From: Sphingobium cyanobacteriorum
GTDB taxonomy: Bacteria; Pseudomonadota; Alphaproteobacteria; Sphingomonadales; Sphingomonadaceae
Assembly (NCBI RefSeq): GCF_030580935.1
Contig: NZ_JAUQOM010000001.1
Span: forward strand, 620,001 to 684,000
Reading direction: 5' to 3'
Length of the DNA: 64,000 nt
Positions 1 through 8,901 of this stretch are shown in pieces. The translations under genes were made by a program, and so were the position numbers. Position 1 is the stretch's first letter, and each line of letters opens with the position of its first letter. The notes under the pieces are model-generated. The model saw nothing but the letters and a program-made list of their open reading frames with translations, was not told the origin of the DNA and did not search any database.

Positions 1-784
1 CATGGCTCTGGTCCAGCAGCAGCGTTTCGATGAAGGTCGCCCCCGCCCGCTGCGCGCGTGGCCCCAGCCGCGCAAGGCGCGACCGGATCGTGTCGGCGGC
101 GATCAGCATCCCCTTGCCCGCCATCGCGGCGGCGAGCGCCAGCGTCTTGCCCCCCGCCCCGGCACACAGGTCCACCACGGTCATGCCCGGCTGCGCGGCG
201 CAGGCCTGCACGATCAACTGGCTGCCAGCGTCCTGCACCTCGACCAGCCCCTGTTTCCAGGCCGGGTTCTGCTCGATCGGAAAGCCTTCGGGCAGGCGGC
301 GCGCGGCCGACAGGCCGGGCACCGGATCGGCGTCGGGCAACAGCGCCGTCAGATCGGCGGGCACGCCTTTCAGCGCATTGACCCGCAGGTCGACCGGCGC
401 GCGACCCAGCAGCGCGTCCTGCTCGACCGGCGCGGCCAGCAGCGGGATCAGCCAGCCCGGCACCGCGCCCGGCGGCGCACCCGGTTCACCGGGCGCGATC
501 GGCACGGGCGCATGGGGGCCGCCATCGAACAGCGCCGCGATTTCGGGCAAGTCGCGCGCCAGCCCGACCATCGCCGCCCGGCCATCCTCCGGCCGTTCGG
601 CGGCGCGGCGGATGGCGCGATAGACATGGTCGCGCACCGCCCGCCGGTCCCGCGATCCGGCATAGCGGCGGTCCTTGAAATAGCGGGCGATCAGCGTATC
701 GGCGGCCGGGCCGCCGTCACGCGCCGAAGCGATGATGGCGTCGAGCAATTCGATCGCCGCCTGGATGCGAGCCTGTGGTGTCAT
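1..784 (-). CDS. RsmB-like 16S rRNA m5C methyltransferase (3' end beyond window)
   Basis: The first 261 residues of an RsmB/Sun-family rRNA (cytosine-C5) methyltransferase are present; the C-terminus lies beyond the left edge. The N-terminal part is the helical NusB-like RNA-binding region. It is followed by the start of the SAM-binding Rossmann domain, with DAGSQL and the motif I stretch DLCAGAGGKT. The catalytic cysteines are not inside the window, so activity cannot be judged. The ATG at 784 gives the natural start MTPQARIQAAIELLDAI. The gene follows guaB on the same strand after about 40 bp, so the two may be cotranscribed. The family is clear; the exact target base (C967 in E. coli RsmB) is inferred. 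Confidence 0.85.
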   Translation of the reverse strand, partial: MTPQARIQAAIELLDAIIASARDGGPAADTLIARYFKDRRYAGSRDRRAVRDHVYRAIRRAAERPEDGRAAMVGLARDLPEIAALFDGGPHAPVPIAPGEPGAPPGAVPGWLIPLLAAPVEQDALLGRAPVDLRVNALKGVPADLTALLPDADPVPGLSAARRLPEGFPIEQNPAWKQGLVEVQDAGSQLIVQACAAQPGMTVVDLCAGAGGKTLALAAAMAGKGMLIAADTIRSRLARLGPRAQRAGATFIETLLLDQSH

Positions 785-823
785 TACGGTTGCGCACCCT
801 GTTCCGGGCGCATTACGAACAGG

Positions 824-2353
<1,530 letters not shown>

Positions 2354-2464
2354 TCATGCGCGCGCGGCCAGACCCTTTGGGGGATTTTATTAAGGGGCGA
2401 CGGAAGCGTGAGGGAAAGATCGTGGGATGGTGGAAAAGCCTGGGGTTCCCATCCCACAACCACC

Positions 2465-2533
2465 CGTCATTGCGAGCGTAGCGAAGCAATCCATGGCGCA
2501 ACAATGGATTGCTTCGCTACGCTCGCAATGACG
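2465..2533. repeat. perfect long hairpin repeat (CATTGCGAGCG... family)
   Basis: Two perfectly complementary 30-nt arms (2465-2494 and 2504-2533) flank a 9-nt loop. Each arm begins CGTCATTGCGAGCG inward from its outer end. I recognise this palindrome as one widespread in alphaproteobacterial genomes; when read through it encodes a peptide beginning HCERSEAI. It probably is a non-autonomous REP/MITE-type repeat. It may also act as a transcriptional barrier upstream of guaB. Confidence 0.8.
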
Positions 2534-2601
2534 AAGAAGGGTGGGGAGTGGACTGATTGGTTTACAGGAGCAATTGTTGTAGAGCAGACATAAAATCCAC
2601 C

Positions 2602-2633
2602 GTCACCCCAGCGAAGGCTGGGGTCTCAGGCGG
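2602..2633 (+). repeat. left inverted palindromic repeat of GIY-YIG cassette
   Basis: A 32-nt element beginning GTCACCCCAGCGAAGG and ending TCTCAGGCGG. It has an internal 7-bp stem (CCCCAGC/GCTGGGG) and matches the reverse complement of 2944-2975 at 31 of 32 positions. It belongs to the same general type as the GTCATCCCCGCGAAGGCGGG repeats elsewhere in the window. Confidence 0.8.
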
Positions 2634-2652
2634 CGGCGCGTTACAGTAGGGC

Positions 2653-2943
2653 ATGGCGCGAGGCGGCTACACATATATCATGACAAATAAGGCAAGGGGC
2701 GTTCTCTATATCGGCGTCACAGCCGACATCGCGGCGCGTGCCGAACAACATCGAAACGGCACTGGCTCGGCCTTTTGCAGGAAATACGGGCTGACGCGCC
2801 TCGTTCTGGTGGAGCCACATGATGACATCATGCTCGCCATCGCCCGCGAGAAGGCCCTCAAAGCCTGGAAGCGCGAATGGAAAATCCGGCTTGTAGAAGA
2901 GAGTAATCCCGATTGGCGCGATATGACGGACCTTATCCTCTGA
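2653..2943 (+). CDS. small GIY-YIG domain nuclease
   Basis: A 96-residue single-domain GIY-YIG protein. The eponymous motifs are YTYIM near residue 6 and YIGVTADI near residue 19; a conserved HRNG segment follows near residue 33. Family members (UPF0213/YhbQ-like) have a DNA-strand-cleavage fold without an attached DNA-binding domain; the biological substrate is unknown. The start ATG at 2653 gives MARGGYTYIM, usual for the family. The gene sits alone between guaB and ftsH, bracketed by inverted repeats, which suggests nuclease and repeat travel or act together. The domain call is secure; a role in repeat spread is conjecture. Confidence 0.85.
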   Translation: MARGGYTYIMTNKARGVLYIGVTADIAARAEQHRNGTGSAFCRKYGLTRLVLVEPHDDIMLAIAREKALKAWKREWKIRLVEESNPDWRDMTDLIL

Positions 2944-2975
2944 CCGCCTGAGACCCCAGCGTTCGCTGGGGTGAC
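2944..2975 (-). repeat. right inverted palindromic repeat of GIY-YIG cassette
   Basis: The inverted partner of 2602-2633, differing at one position in the hairpin loop (GCGAAC versus GCGAAG in the same orientation). It begins immediately after the GIY-YIG stop codon. It may also serve as that gene's transcription terminator, although no T-tract follows. Confidence 0.8.
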
Positions 2976-3038
2976 GATAAGAAGAATGGCCGCTTCAGGA
3001 CAATGGCACATTTTGTTTTGAAAGCAAAAAATGGTCGT

Positions 3039-3308
3039 TCAGCGCCTGTCGAACGCGACCGTTTCGCTTGCTGCAAAAGCCGGGTTAGCGACGGCTTCAT
3101 ACCAATCGGCACGAAAGCCCGGCAGCGCGGACAGGTGCGCGATCAGGTTATCCCAACCTTTGGCTTCCTCATGGAATGACGAAACACGGCCAGCCACCTC
3201 GACATCGCAGCAGATCAGGTCAGTCGTGATCTCGTCCCGTTTGTAGAATACGACAGCATCGATATCTGCCAACGGCAGTTGTGCAATGACGTCTGGTGTT
3301 ATCATCAT
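3039..3308 (-). CDS. hypothetical protein, acidic, 89 aa
   Basis: Not recognised beyond a vague memory of similar small proteins in sphingomonads. The preferred start is the ATG pair at 3308/3305 (MMITPDVIAQLPLADIDAVVFY). An upstream start would add 53 residues of poor, unfolded-looking sequence. The product is soluble, with an alternating pattern (VVFYKRDEITTDLICCDVEV) suggesting beta strands, then a helix with conserved-looking aromatics and WDNLIAHLSALPGF. Local GC is visibly lower than in the flanking guaB and ftsH genes, so it may have arrived with the neighbouring GIY-YIG cassette. No function is proposed. Confidence 0.6.
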   Translation of the reverse strand: MMITPDVIAQLPLADIDAVVFYKRDEITTDLICCDVEVAGRVSSFHEEAKGWDNLIAHLSALPGFRADWYEAVANPAFAASETVAFDRR

Positions 3309-3463
3309 CACAGCGGTTTGCCCTGCTGAACGAACGTCCGCAATCAGGAACCTGCAAGGCACTCCTAAACGGCAATTTTTGATCGTTTCAAAACATTCAG
3401 CGACGCCCAACGAAAAAGGGCGCAGCCTCAGCCACGCCCCTTTCTCGCACCTCACCGAATCCC

Positions 3464-5410
3464 TCAAGCCCCGGCAGGCGACGCCTCGCCGAACGGGCCC
3501 TTGCGTTTGCGGATGCGCGGGATCGAGGAACCCGCCGCCGGGATGACCGATGGCTTGATCGTCGTCCCGTCGTCGCGGGTGATCTCGCCCTTTTCCAGCA
3601 GGGCCTTGATCTCGTCGCCGCTCAACGTCTCATATTCCAGCAGCGCGTTGGCGAGCAGGTGGAGCTGGTCCTCATGCCCTTTGAGCAATTCCTGCGCGCG
3701 GGCATAGCCCTGCTCCACCAGGCCACGGATTTCCGCGTCGATCAGCTTGGCCGTCTCGTCCGACATATGGACACGCTGGCTCTGCGAATAGCCCAGGAAC
3801 GTCTCGCCCTGCTGCTCTTCATATTGCAGCGGCCCCAGCTTGTCGGACATGCCCCATTGCGTGACCATGTCGCGGGCCAGCTTGGTGGCGTACTGGATAT
3901 CGCCCGACGCGCCGCTCGATACCTTGTCGTATCCGAAGATGATCTCCTCGGCCACGCGCCCGCCCATGGCGACGGCCATGTTCGCGTGCATCTTGTCGCG
4001 GTGATAGCTGTAGCTGTCGCGTTCCGGCAAGCGCATCACCATGCCCAGCGCGCGGCCGCGCGGGATGATCGTCGCCTTGTGGATCGGGTCCGACGCGGGT
4101 TCATGGACAGCGATGATCGCATGGCCAGCCTCATGATAGGCGGTCATCTTCTTTTCATCGTCGGTCATGACCATAGAGCGGCGTTCCGCGCCCATCATCA
4201 CCTTGTCCTTGGCCGCTTCGAACTCGTCCATCGCGACCAGCCGCTTGCCGCGCCGCGCCGCCATCAATGCAGCTTCGTTGACCAGGTTGGCCAGGTCCGC
4301 GCCGGAAAAGCCGGGCGTCCCGCGCGCAATGACGCGCGGTTCGACATCGGGGGCCAGCGGCACCTTCTTCATGTGGACGGCCAAAATCTTCTCGCGCCCT
4401 TCGATATCGGGGCGGGGCACCACGACCTGACGGTCGAAGCGGCCCGGCCGCAGCAGCGCGGGGTCCAGCACGTCGGGGCGGTTGGTCGCCGCGACGATGA
4501 TGATGCCCTCATTCGCCTCGAACCCGTCCATTTCGACCAGCAACTGGTTCAGCGTCTGCTCGCGCTCGTCATTGCCATTGCCCAGGCCCGCGCCGCGATG
4601 GCGGCCGACCGCGTCGATTTCGTCGATGAACACGATGCAGGGCGCATTCTTCTTGGCCTGTTCGAACATGTCGCGCACGCGGCTCGCGCCGACGCCCACG
4701 AACATCTCGACAAAGTCGGAGCCGGAAATGGTGAAGAAGGGCACGCCCGCTTCCCCCGCGATCGCGCGGGCGAGCAGCGTCTTGCCGGTGCCGGGCGAGC
4801 CGACCAGCAGCGCGCCCTTGGGAATCTTGCCGCCCAGCCGCGCGAATTTCGTCGGGTCTTTCAGAAATTCGACGATTTCCTGCAATTCCTCGCGCGCTTC
4901 GTCGATGCCGGCAACGTCATCGAACGTCACCTTGCCATGCTTTTCGGTCAGCAGCTTGGCCTTCGACTTGCCGAAACCCATCGCGCCGCCCGCGCCGCCG
5001 CCCTTCTGCATCTGGCGCAGCACGAAGAAGGCGATGCCCAGGATCAGCAGGAAGGGCAGCGACTGGTAGAGCATGATCTGCCAGAAGCTCGGCCCTTCTT
5101 CGGCCTGCCCCGAATATTTGACGTTATAATCGTCCAGCAGGCCAGTCAGCCCCGGATCGTTGACCGGGACGGTGGTGAATTTCTGTCCGCTCGCCAATGT
5201 GCCGCTGATCTTGTCGGGCGCAATCGCCACGTCCTTGACCTGGCCTTCCTGCACCTTGGAACGGAATTCGGAATAGGCGATGCCGCTGCCGGCGACAGCG
5301 TTGGGATTGTTGAACAGCGACACGAACAGCAGCAGGGCGACGATCACGCCCGCCCATATCATCGCACTTTTGATCCAGGGGTTGCCCTGCGGGTCTTTAT
5401 CGTCGTTCAT
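3464..5410 (-). CDS. ftsH: ATP-dependent zinc metalloprotease FtsH
   Basis: Membrane-anchored AAA+ protease that degrades misfolded membrane proteins and regulators; it works as a hexamer with its catalytic part in the cytosol. The 648-residue protein has membrane segments at about 13-33 and 112-131. The Walker A motif GSPGTGKT is at 204-211, Walker B is FIDEIDA near 261, and RPGRFDRQ is the second region of homology. The zinc site HEAGH is at 426-430. GTG (5416) and ATG (5413) starts lie just upstream. The ATG at 5410 ([10 protein letters not shown]) is best spaced from the GAAAGAGAG ribosome-binding sequence. It ends the tilS-side run of minus-strand genes, as in many alphaproteobacteria. 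Confidence 0.96.
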   Translation of the reverse strand: MNDDKDPQGNPWIKSAMIWAGVIVALLLFVSLFNNPNAVAGSGIAYSEFRSKVQEGQVKDVAIAPDKISGTLASGQKFTTVPVNDPGLTGLLDDYNVKYSGQAEEGPSFWQIMLYQSLPFLLILGIAFFVLRQMQKGGGAGGAMGFGKSKAKLLTEKHGKVTFDDVAGIDEAREELQEIVEFLKDPTKFARLGGKIPKGALLVGSPGTGKTLLARAIAGEAGVPFFTISGSDFVEMFVGVGASRVRDMFEQAKKNAPCIVFIDEIDAVGRHRGAGLGNGNDEREQTLNQLLVEMDGFEANEGIIIVAATNRPDVLDPALLRPGRFDRQVVVPRPDIEGREKILAVHMKKVPLAPDVEPRVIARGTPGFSGADLANLVNEAALMAARRGKRLVAMDEFEAAKDKVMMGAERRSMVMTDDEKKMTAYHEAGHAIIAVHEPASDPIHKATIIPRGRALGMVMRLPERDSYSYHRDKMHANMAVAMGGRVAEEIIFGYDKVSSGASGDIQYATKLARDMVTQWGMSDKLGPLQYEEQQGETFLGYSQSQRVHMSDETAKLIDAEIRGLVEQGYARAQELLKGHEDQLHLLANALLEYETLSGDEIKALLEKGEITRDDGTTIKPSVIPAAGSSIPRIRKRKGPFGEASPAGA

Positions 5411-5484
5411 CATCACTCTCTTTCACCGCCCAAGATAGGGCGCGCCCGCAAAAGCGCAAGCGGACGTGGGACAGGGACGAACGA

Positions 5485-5676
5485 TCAGCCACCGGCCAGC
5501 AGCGTGGCCGCGACATAGAGCAGCGCCAGCGCGAGCCCCGCCGACAGGCCGCAGAGCAGATACCCCAGATAGAGCAGCAACGGCGGATGCGGCCGCGCCA
5601 GTTTCCGGTTCCGTTGCGCTGCCGAAAGAATGATGCTCGCCATCAGGCCGTAGGTCAGCGCCGCAAATTCCACCAT
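5485..5676 (-). CDS. small two-TM membrane protein, unknown
   Basis: A 63-residue frame between tilS and ftsH. It has two hydrophobic segments (about 4-19 and 34-61) separated by a basic, proline-containing linker (QRNRKLARPHPP), predicting a small inner-membrane hairpin protein. A GGGGA sequence lies about 11 nt upstream of the ATG. It is not recognised as any named family. Its location between two conserved genes on the same strand and its clean hydrophobic pattern favour a real gene, but at this size a chance frame in GC-rich DNA is possible. Confidence 0.5.
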   Translation of the reverse strand: MVEFAALTYGLMASIILSAAQRNRKLARPHPPLLLYLGYLLCGLSAGLALALLYVAATLLAGG

Positions 5677-5872
5677 CGTCCAGAATCCCCGCTCGAAAGG
5701 GCGTCAGGATAGAGCCGATGGCGCTTAAGAAAAGATCGCCGCACCGCACAAAATCGGCGGACCGTTGGGCTTGCGCGACGAGCGGGGGAACTTTTCCGTA
5801 CCGGCCGGCTCTCGCCAGAAGCCGATGACGCAGCCTTGCTTCGGCCCGCTGCGCGCGCAAGGATGCAGCGGG

Positions 5873-6841
5873 TCAATCCGGCGTCATCCCGCACGACTGG
5901 CGGCGCGGCGGCGCGGGATGCAGTGTCCACGCCTTGCCGCCCCTGATCAACCAGTCGCCCAGACTCGCCTGCCGCCCCTCACCCGCCTGCGCGATGGCGC
6001 GGTCCAGGCTGTCGCCGCGCGGCGCGGGCGCGCCCGCCAGCGCCAGCATGTGCAGCAGCAGGCGGCGCAGATATTCGCGCGGCAGGTCCGTGCGCTCCAG
6101 CCGCCAGCCCGCCCCGTCCGGCCGCACATGCGCCTGCGCCAACGCCGCAACGCTCCAGTCGAGCGCGGCATCCGCCTCCGCCAGCGCCGCCGCGCTGCGC
6201 GCCGCCGCCGCCACGTCGATCCATGGCGCATCCGCCAGCGCCGCGCGCAACGCCGCCCGGTCGAAACGCGGATCGGCATTGGAGGGATCATGGACATGGG
6301 GCAGCGCCTCGACCTGCGCCAGCCTTTGCAGCGCAGCCTTGCGCACGCCCAGCAGCGGCCGGATCACGACCCCTGATCGCCCCCGCACGCCCGTCAGCCC
6401 GGCCACGCCCGAACCCCGGTTGAGCCGCATCAGCAGCGTCTCCAACTGGTCATCGGCATGGTGCGCGGTCATGATCCAGTCGATCCCTGCCCGCACACGC
6501 CAGCCCTCTATCACCCGATAGCGCTGCGCCCGCGCCCACGCCTGGACATTGCCCTCGACCGCGCCATCGGGGGTCAAGGTCGCATGGTCGATGCCCTGAC
6601 CGGCGCACCAGCGCGCGACCATCGCCGCCTCGTCCGCCGACTCCCGGCGCAACTGGTGATCGACCGTCACCGCCGCCACCCGCCCCGGAAAGGCGCGCGC
6701 GGCCAGGAACAGCAGCGCCATGCTGTCCGGCCCGCCCGACACCGCCACGCCAAAGCGCGCGGCGGACACGTCCCCGACCAGCGCCTGCGTCGCCGTGACC
6801 AGCCGCGCCGTCAGCGCCGCACTGTCCTTGTCTAGCTGCAC
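5873..6841 (-). CDS. tilS: tRNA(Ile)-lysidine synthase
   Basis: Ligates lysine to C34 of the AUA-reading tRNA-Ile precursor with ATP, changing both its identity and its decoding. At 322 residues it is on the short side for the family, as in many alphaproteobacteria. The PP-loop motif SGGPDS lies near residue 35, followed by TVDHQLRRES and the HHADDQLET segment. The less conserved C-terminal region is short. The start overlaps the 3' end of ybgF by 10 bp, consistent with translational coupling in a ybgF-tilS-(small orf)-ftsH operon. Confidence 0.93.
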   Translation of the reverse strand: MQLDKDSAALTARLVTATQALVGDVSAARFGVAVSGGPDSMALLFLAARAFPGRVAAVTVDHQLRRESADEAAMVARWCAGQGIDHATLTPDGAVEGNVQAWARAQRYRVIEGWRVRAGIDWIMTAHHADDQLETLLMRLNRGSGVAGLTGVRGRSGVVIRPLLGVRKAALQRLAQVEALPHVHDPSNADPRFDRAALRAALADAPWIDVAAAARSAAALAEADAALDWSVAALAQAHVRPDGAGWRLERTDLPREYLRRLLLHMLALAGAPAPRGDSLDRAIAQAGEGRQASLGDWLIRGGKAWTLHPAPPRRQSCGMTPD

Positions 6842-7791
6842 TTCGCCTTGACGCGCCCCTTGTCCATCAGGCCGCGCAGCGTGGCGGACAGGTTGCCGCC
6901 ATAGACCTGTTCCAGTTCCTCATAGACCTTGCAGGCGTCGGCCGGCTTCTTGAGCTGGATCAGCGCCTCGCCCAGATAGGCCAGGCTGTCGGGCGCGCGT
7001 TCGCCGCGCGGGCGCTTCTGGTAATTTTCATAGAAGGCGACCGATGCGAGCGCCGGCTTGCCATCGTCCAGATAGGCGCGGCCCAGCAGATTCTGCGCCT
7101 TGCTGCCGACCGGGCTGGCGCCATATTTGTCGACCGTCGCCTTCAACTGCGCCTGCGCTTCAGGATAGAATTTCGCGTCCCACAGGCGGAAACCATAATT
7201 ATAGGCGTCGCTGGCAGCGTCCCCGGTGCTCGGCCGTTCGATCGCCGCGACAGCGGCCTTGCGTTCCTCGCTGGCCGGTGCCGGCGCGGCGGGCTTGGCC
7301 GCCACCGGCTTGGACGGGGCGGTCGACGGGGCCGGCTTTGCGGCAATCGGCGCGGGATCGGCCGCGACAGGCGTAGACACGCCCGGCTTGGCGGCGATGG
7401 GAGCGGGACTTTCCGGCTGGACCAGCCGGGCGTCGGTATCCGCCTTGTAGCGGTTGAACGCTTCCTCCAACTGGCGCAGCTTGAAGCCATTCTCCTCCAC
7501 TTGGCCCGTGATCGAGGCAAGCTGCGATTCCAGCGCGCCCACCCGCGCGGTCAGATCGGAAAGCGGCGTGCCCGACGGGCTGCCCGGCGTCACCGTCGGC
7601 GTCGCCGGGCGGGTGATCTCCGCCTCCAGCGGCGTGCCGGCCGGAAAAACCTTGCGCTGCACCGCGCGCATTTCCTTCTCCAGCCGGCCGACCCGCCCTT
7701 CAACCGATGTCTGGGCGGCGGCAGGCATTGCAAGGACAGGCAGGGCGACGGCCAGCAGTACGGCCGTCGTCGCGAAAAGGGCGTTACGCAT
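6832..7791 (-). CDS. cpoB: Tol-Pal system coordinator YbgF/CpoB
   Basis: A 319-residue periplasmic protein with a signal peptide (MRNALFATTAVLLAVALPVLA, ending MPAAAQ). A coiled-coil trimerisation region follows (VEGRVGRLEKEMRAVQRKVF and a second heptad stretch near residue 90). Then comes a long Pro/Ala-rich linker and C-terminal TPR repeats that begin DAYNYGFRLWDAKFYPEA. CpoB links outer-membrane constriction by Tol-Pal with peptidoglycan synthesis. It normally follows tolB-pal; here no tol or pal genes are in the window and a RodZ-like gene lies upstream instead. It overlaps tilS by 10 bp. Confidence 0.88.
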   Translation of the reverse strand: MRNALFATTAVLLAVALPVLAMPAAAQTSVEGRVGRLEKEMRAVQRKVFPAGTPLEAEITRPATPTVTPGSPSGTPLSDLTARVGALESQLASITGQVEENGFKLRQLEEAFNRYKADTDARLVQPESPAPIAAKPGVSTPVAADPAPIAAKPAPSTAPSKPVAAKPAAPAPASEERKAAVAAIERPSTGDAASDAYNYGFRLWDAKFYPEAQAQLKATVDKYGASPVGSKAQNLLGRAYLDDGKPALASVAFYENYQKRPRGERAPDSLAYLGEALIQLKKPADACKVYEELEQVYGGNLSATLRGLMDKGRVKAKCS

Positions 7792-7867
7792 GATGTTCCC
7801 CGACTAGCTTCGTCGCCTTAACCATAAGGCGTAATTTCCCGCGGTAAAGCGCGACGTGCGCGCAGGC

Positions 7868-8827
7868 TCAGCCAGGCGGCGGCTGGGTTGCCGCAGCGCC
7901 TGTCCCGGCCGGTGGCGGCGCGGCGGGTGCAGCGGCCGGAACCGGACTGTCCAGCGTGGGTGTAGGCGTGGGCGTGGGCCTGGGCGTAGCCCGTCGCGGC
8001 GCCGGACGCGGTGCCGATGCTGCGGGCGTGGCGCTCGCCGCCGGTGCGGTTCCCCGCGCCAGCAGCGCTTCGGCGCTCACCAGCACGTCGGCGATGGTGC
8101 GGTCGGGCGCGCCCAGCGGCGGGATCGCTTTCCCGCCGACCGTGACGGCCAGCGCCTGCGGCCGGCCGGTCAGGATCATCGGCCCCCTGGCGGTCGCGGG
8201 AAGGGTGAAGCTCTCGCCCTTCTTCATCAACCCGTCCTTCAACCGCTCCCCTGCCTCGTCATAGATGCGCAGCCACACGTCATCGACGGCGGTGAACACC
8301 ACCGGCTGGGCGGCGGGCGCAACCGGCGCGACCCCGGCGGGCCGCGCCGCGGCGGGCTTCGCCGCCTCCTGCGCGATCTGCTCGCCGGTCGGCGGGGTCA
8401 GCAATTGCGTGCGCCACACGGTATAGCCCGCGATCAGCAGGACGACGATGCCCGCCGCCACCCAGGCCAGCTTGCCCGGCGGCACCCGCGCGGGGTCGAC
8501 CGGCTCGAACATTTCGTAGCGATTGGCGCCCATATCACTGTTATGGACGGCGCTGCGTACGTCGGCAGCGATCGTCACCTCGTCCATATCGACGGCGCGG
8601 GCATAGGCGCGGGCAAAGCCGACGGCATAGGGAATGCCCGGCAAGGCGGCATAATCGTCACGCTCGATCGCTTCGAGCTGGCGCTGCGCGATCCGGGTGC
8701 GGGTCGCGACATCTTGGATCGACAGGCCCTGCGCTTCACGCGCCGCGCGCAGCTTCGCGCCGGGGGTATTGGGCTGCGCATCCGGCGCGAAGCCCGCGCC
8801 GGTTTCCGGGTGATTATCGTCTGCCAT
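7868..8827 (-). CDS. RodZ-like helix-turn-helix membrane protein
   Basis: A 319-residue bitopic protein. The N-terminal HTH_25 domain (about residues 27-95; AAREAQGLSIQDVATRTRI) is followed by a short linker and one membrane helix near 147-166 (VAAGIVVLLIAGYTVW). A periplasmic Pro/Ala-rich stretch leads to a DUF4115-type beta domain (VWLRIYDEAGERLKDG) and a low-complexity proline/threonine tail. RodZ anchors MreB to the membrane and supports rod shape. The domain order fits RodZ; no mreB lies in the window to confirm the role. It lies 74 bp downstream of ptsP and 76 bp upstream of ybgF. Confidence 0.8.
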   Translation of the reverse strand: MADDNHPETGAGFAPDAQPNTPGAKLRAAREAQGLSIQDVATRTRIAQRQLEAIERDDYAALPGIPYAVGFARAYARAVDMDEVTIAADVRSAVHNSDMGANRYEMFEPVDPARVPPGKLAWVAAGIVVLLIAGYTVWRTQLLTPPTGEQIAQEAAKPAAARPAGVAPVAPAAQPVVFTAVDDVWLRIYDEAGERLKDGLMKKGESFTLPATARGPMILTGRPQALAVTVGGKAIPPLGAPDRTIADVLVSAEALLARGTAPAASATPAASAPRPAPRRATPRPTPTPTPTLDSPVPAAAPAAPPPAGTGAAATQPPPG

Positions 8828-8901
8828 GCTGCTCCGCGACCTTTGGGGCTGGGTCTTGTCTCATCGCGGGACGGGCCTTGTCAACGCCGCGTCCCTGTTA
8901 T

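Larger units (their letters stand above)
2602..2975 (+). mobile_element. candidate cassette: GIY-YIG gene between inverted palindromic repeats
   Basis: The 32-nt sequence at 2602-2633 recurs in inverted orientation at 2944-2975 with one mismatch (31 of 32). Each copy contains its own small hairpin (CCCAGCG...CGCTGGG type). The repeats tightly bracket a 96-codon GIY-YIG nuclease gene: the right copy starts directly after the stop codon and the left copy ends 19 bp before the ATG. The arrangement resembles REP sequences beside RAYT transposases. No target-site duplication was identified, so mobility is inferred only. Confidence 0.5.

Noticed and set aside
2465-2533. Candidate CRISPR or attachment site
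   Set aside because: Only one hairpin without regularly spaced copies, spacers or cas genes; it fits a dispersed palindromic repeat.
3659-5518. Long plus-strand frame opposite ftsH
   Set aside because: Antisense to all FtsH motifs and with shadow-type composition; FtsH is unambiguous.
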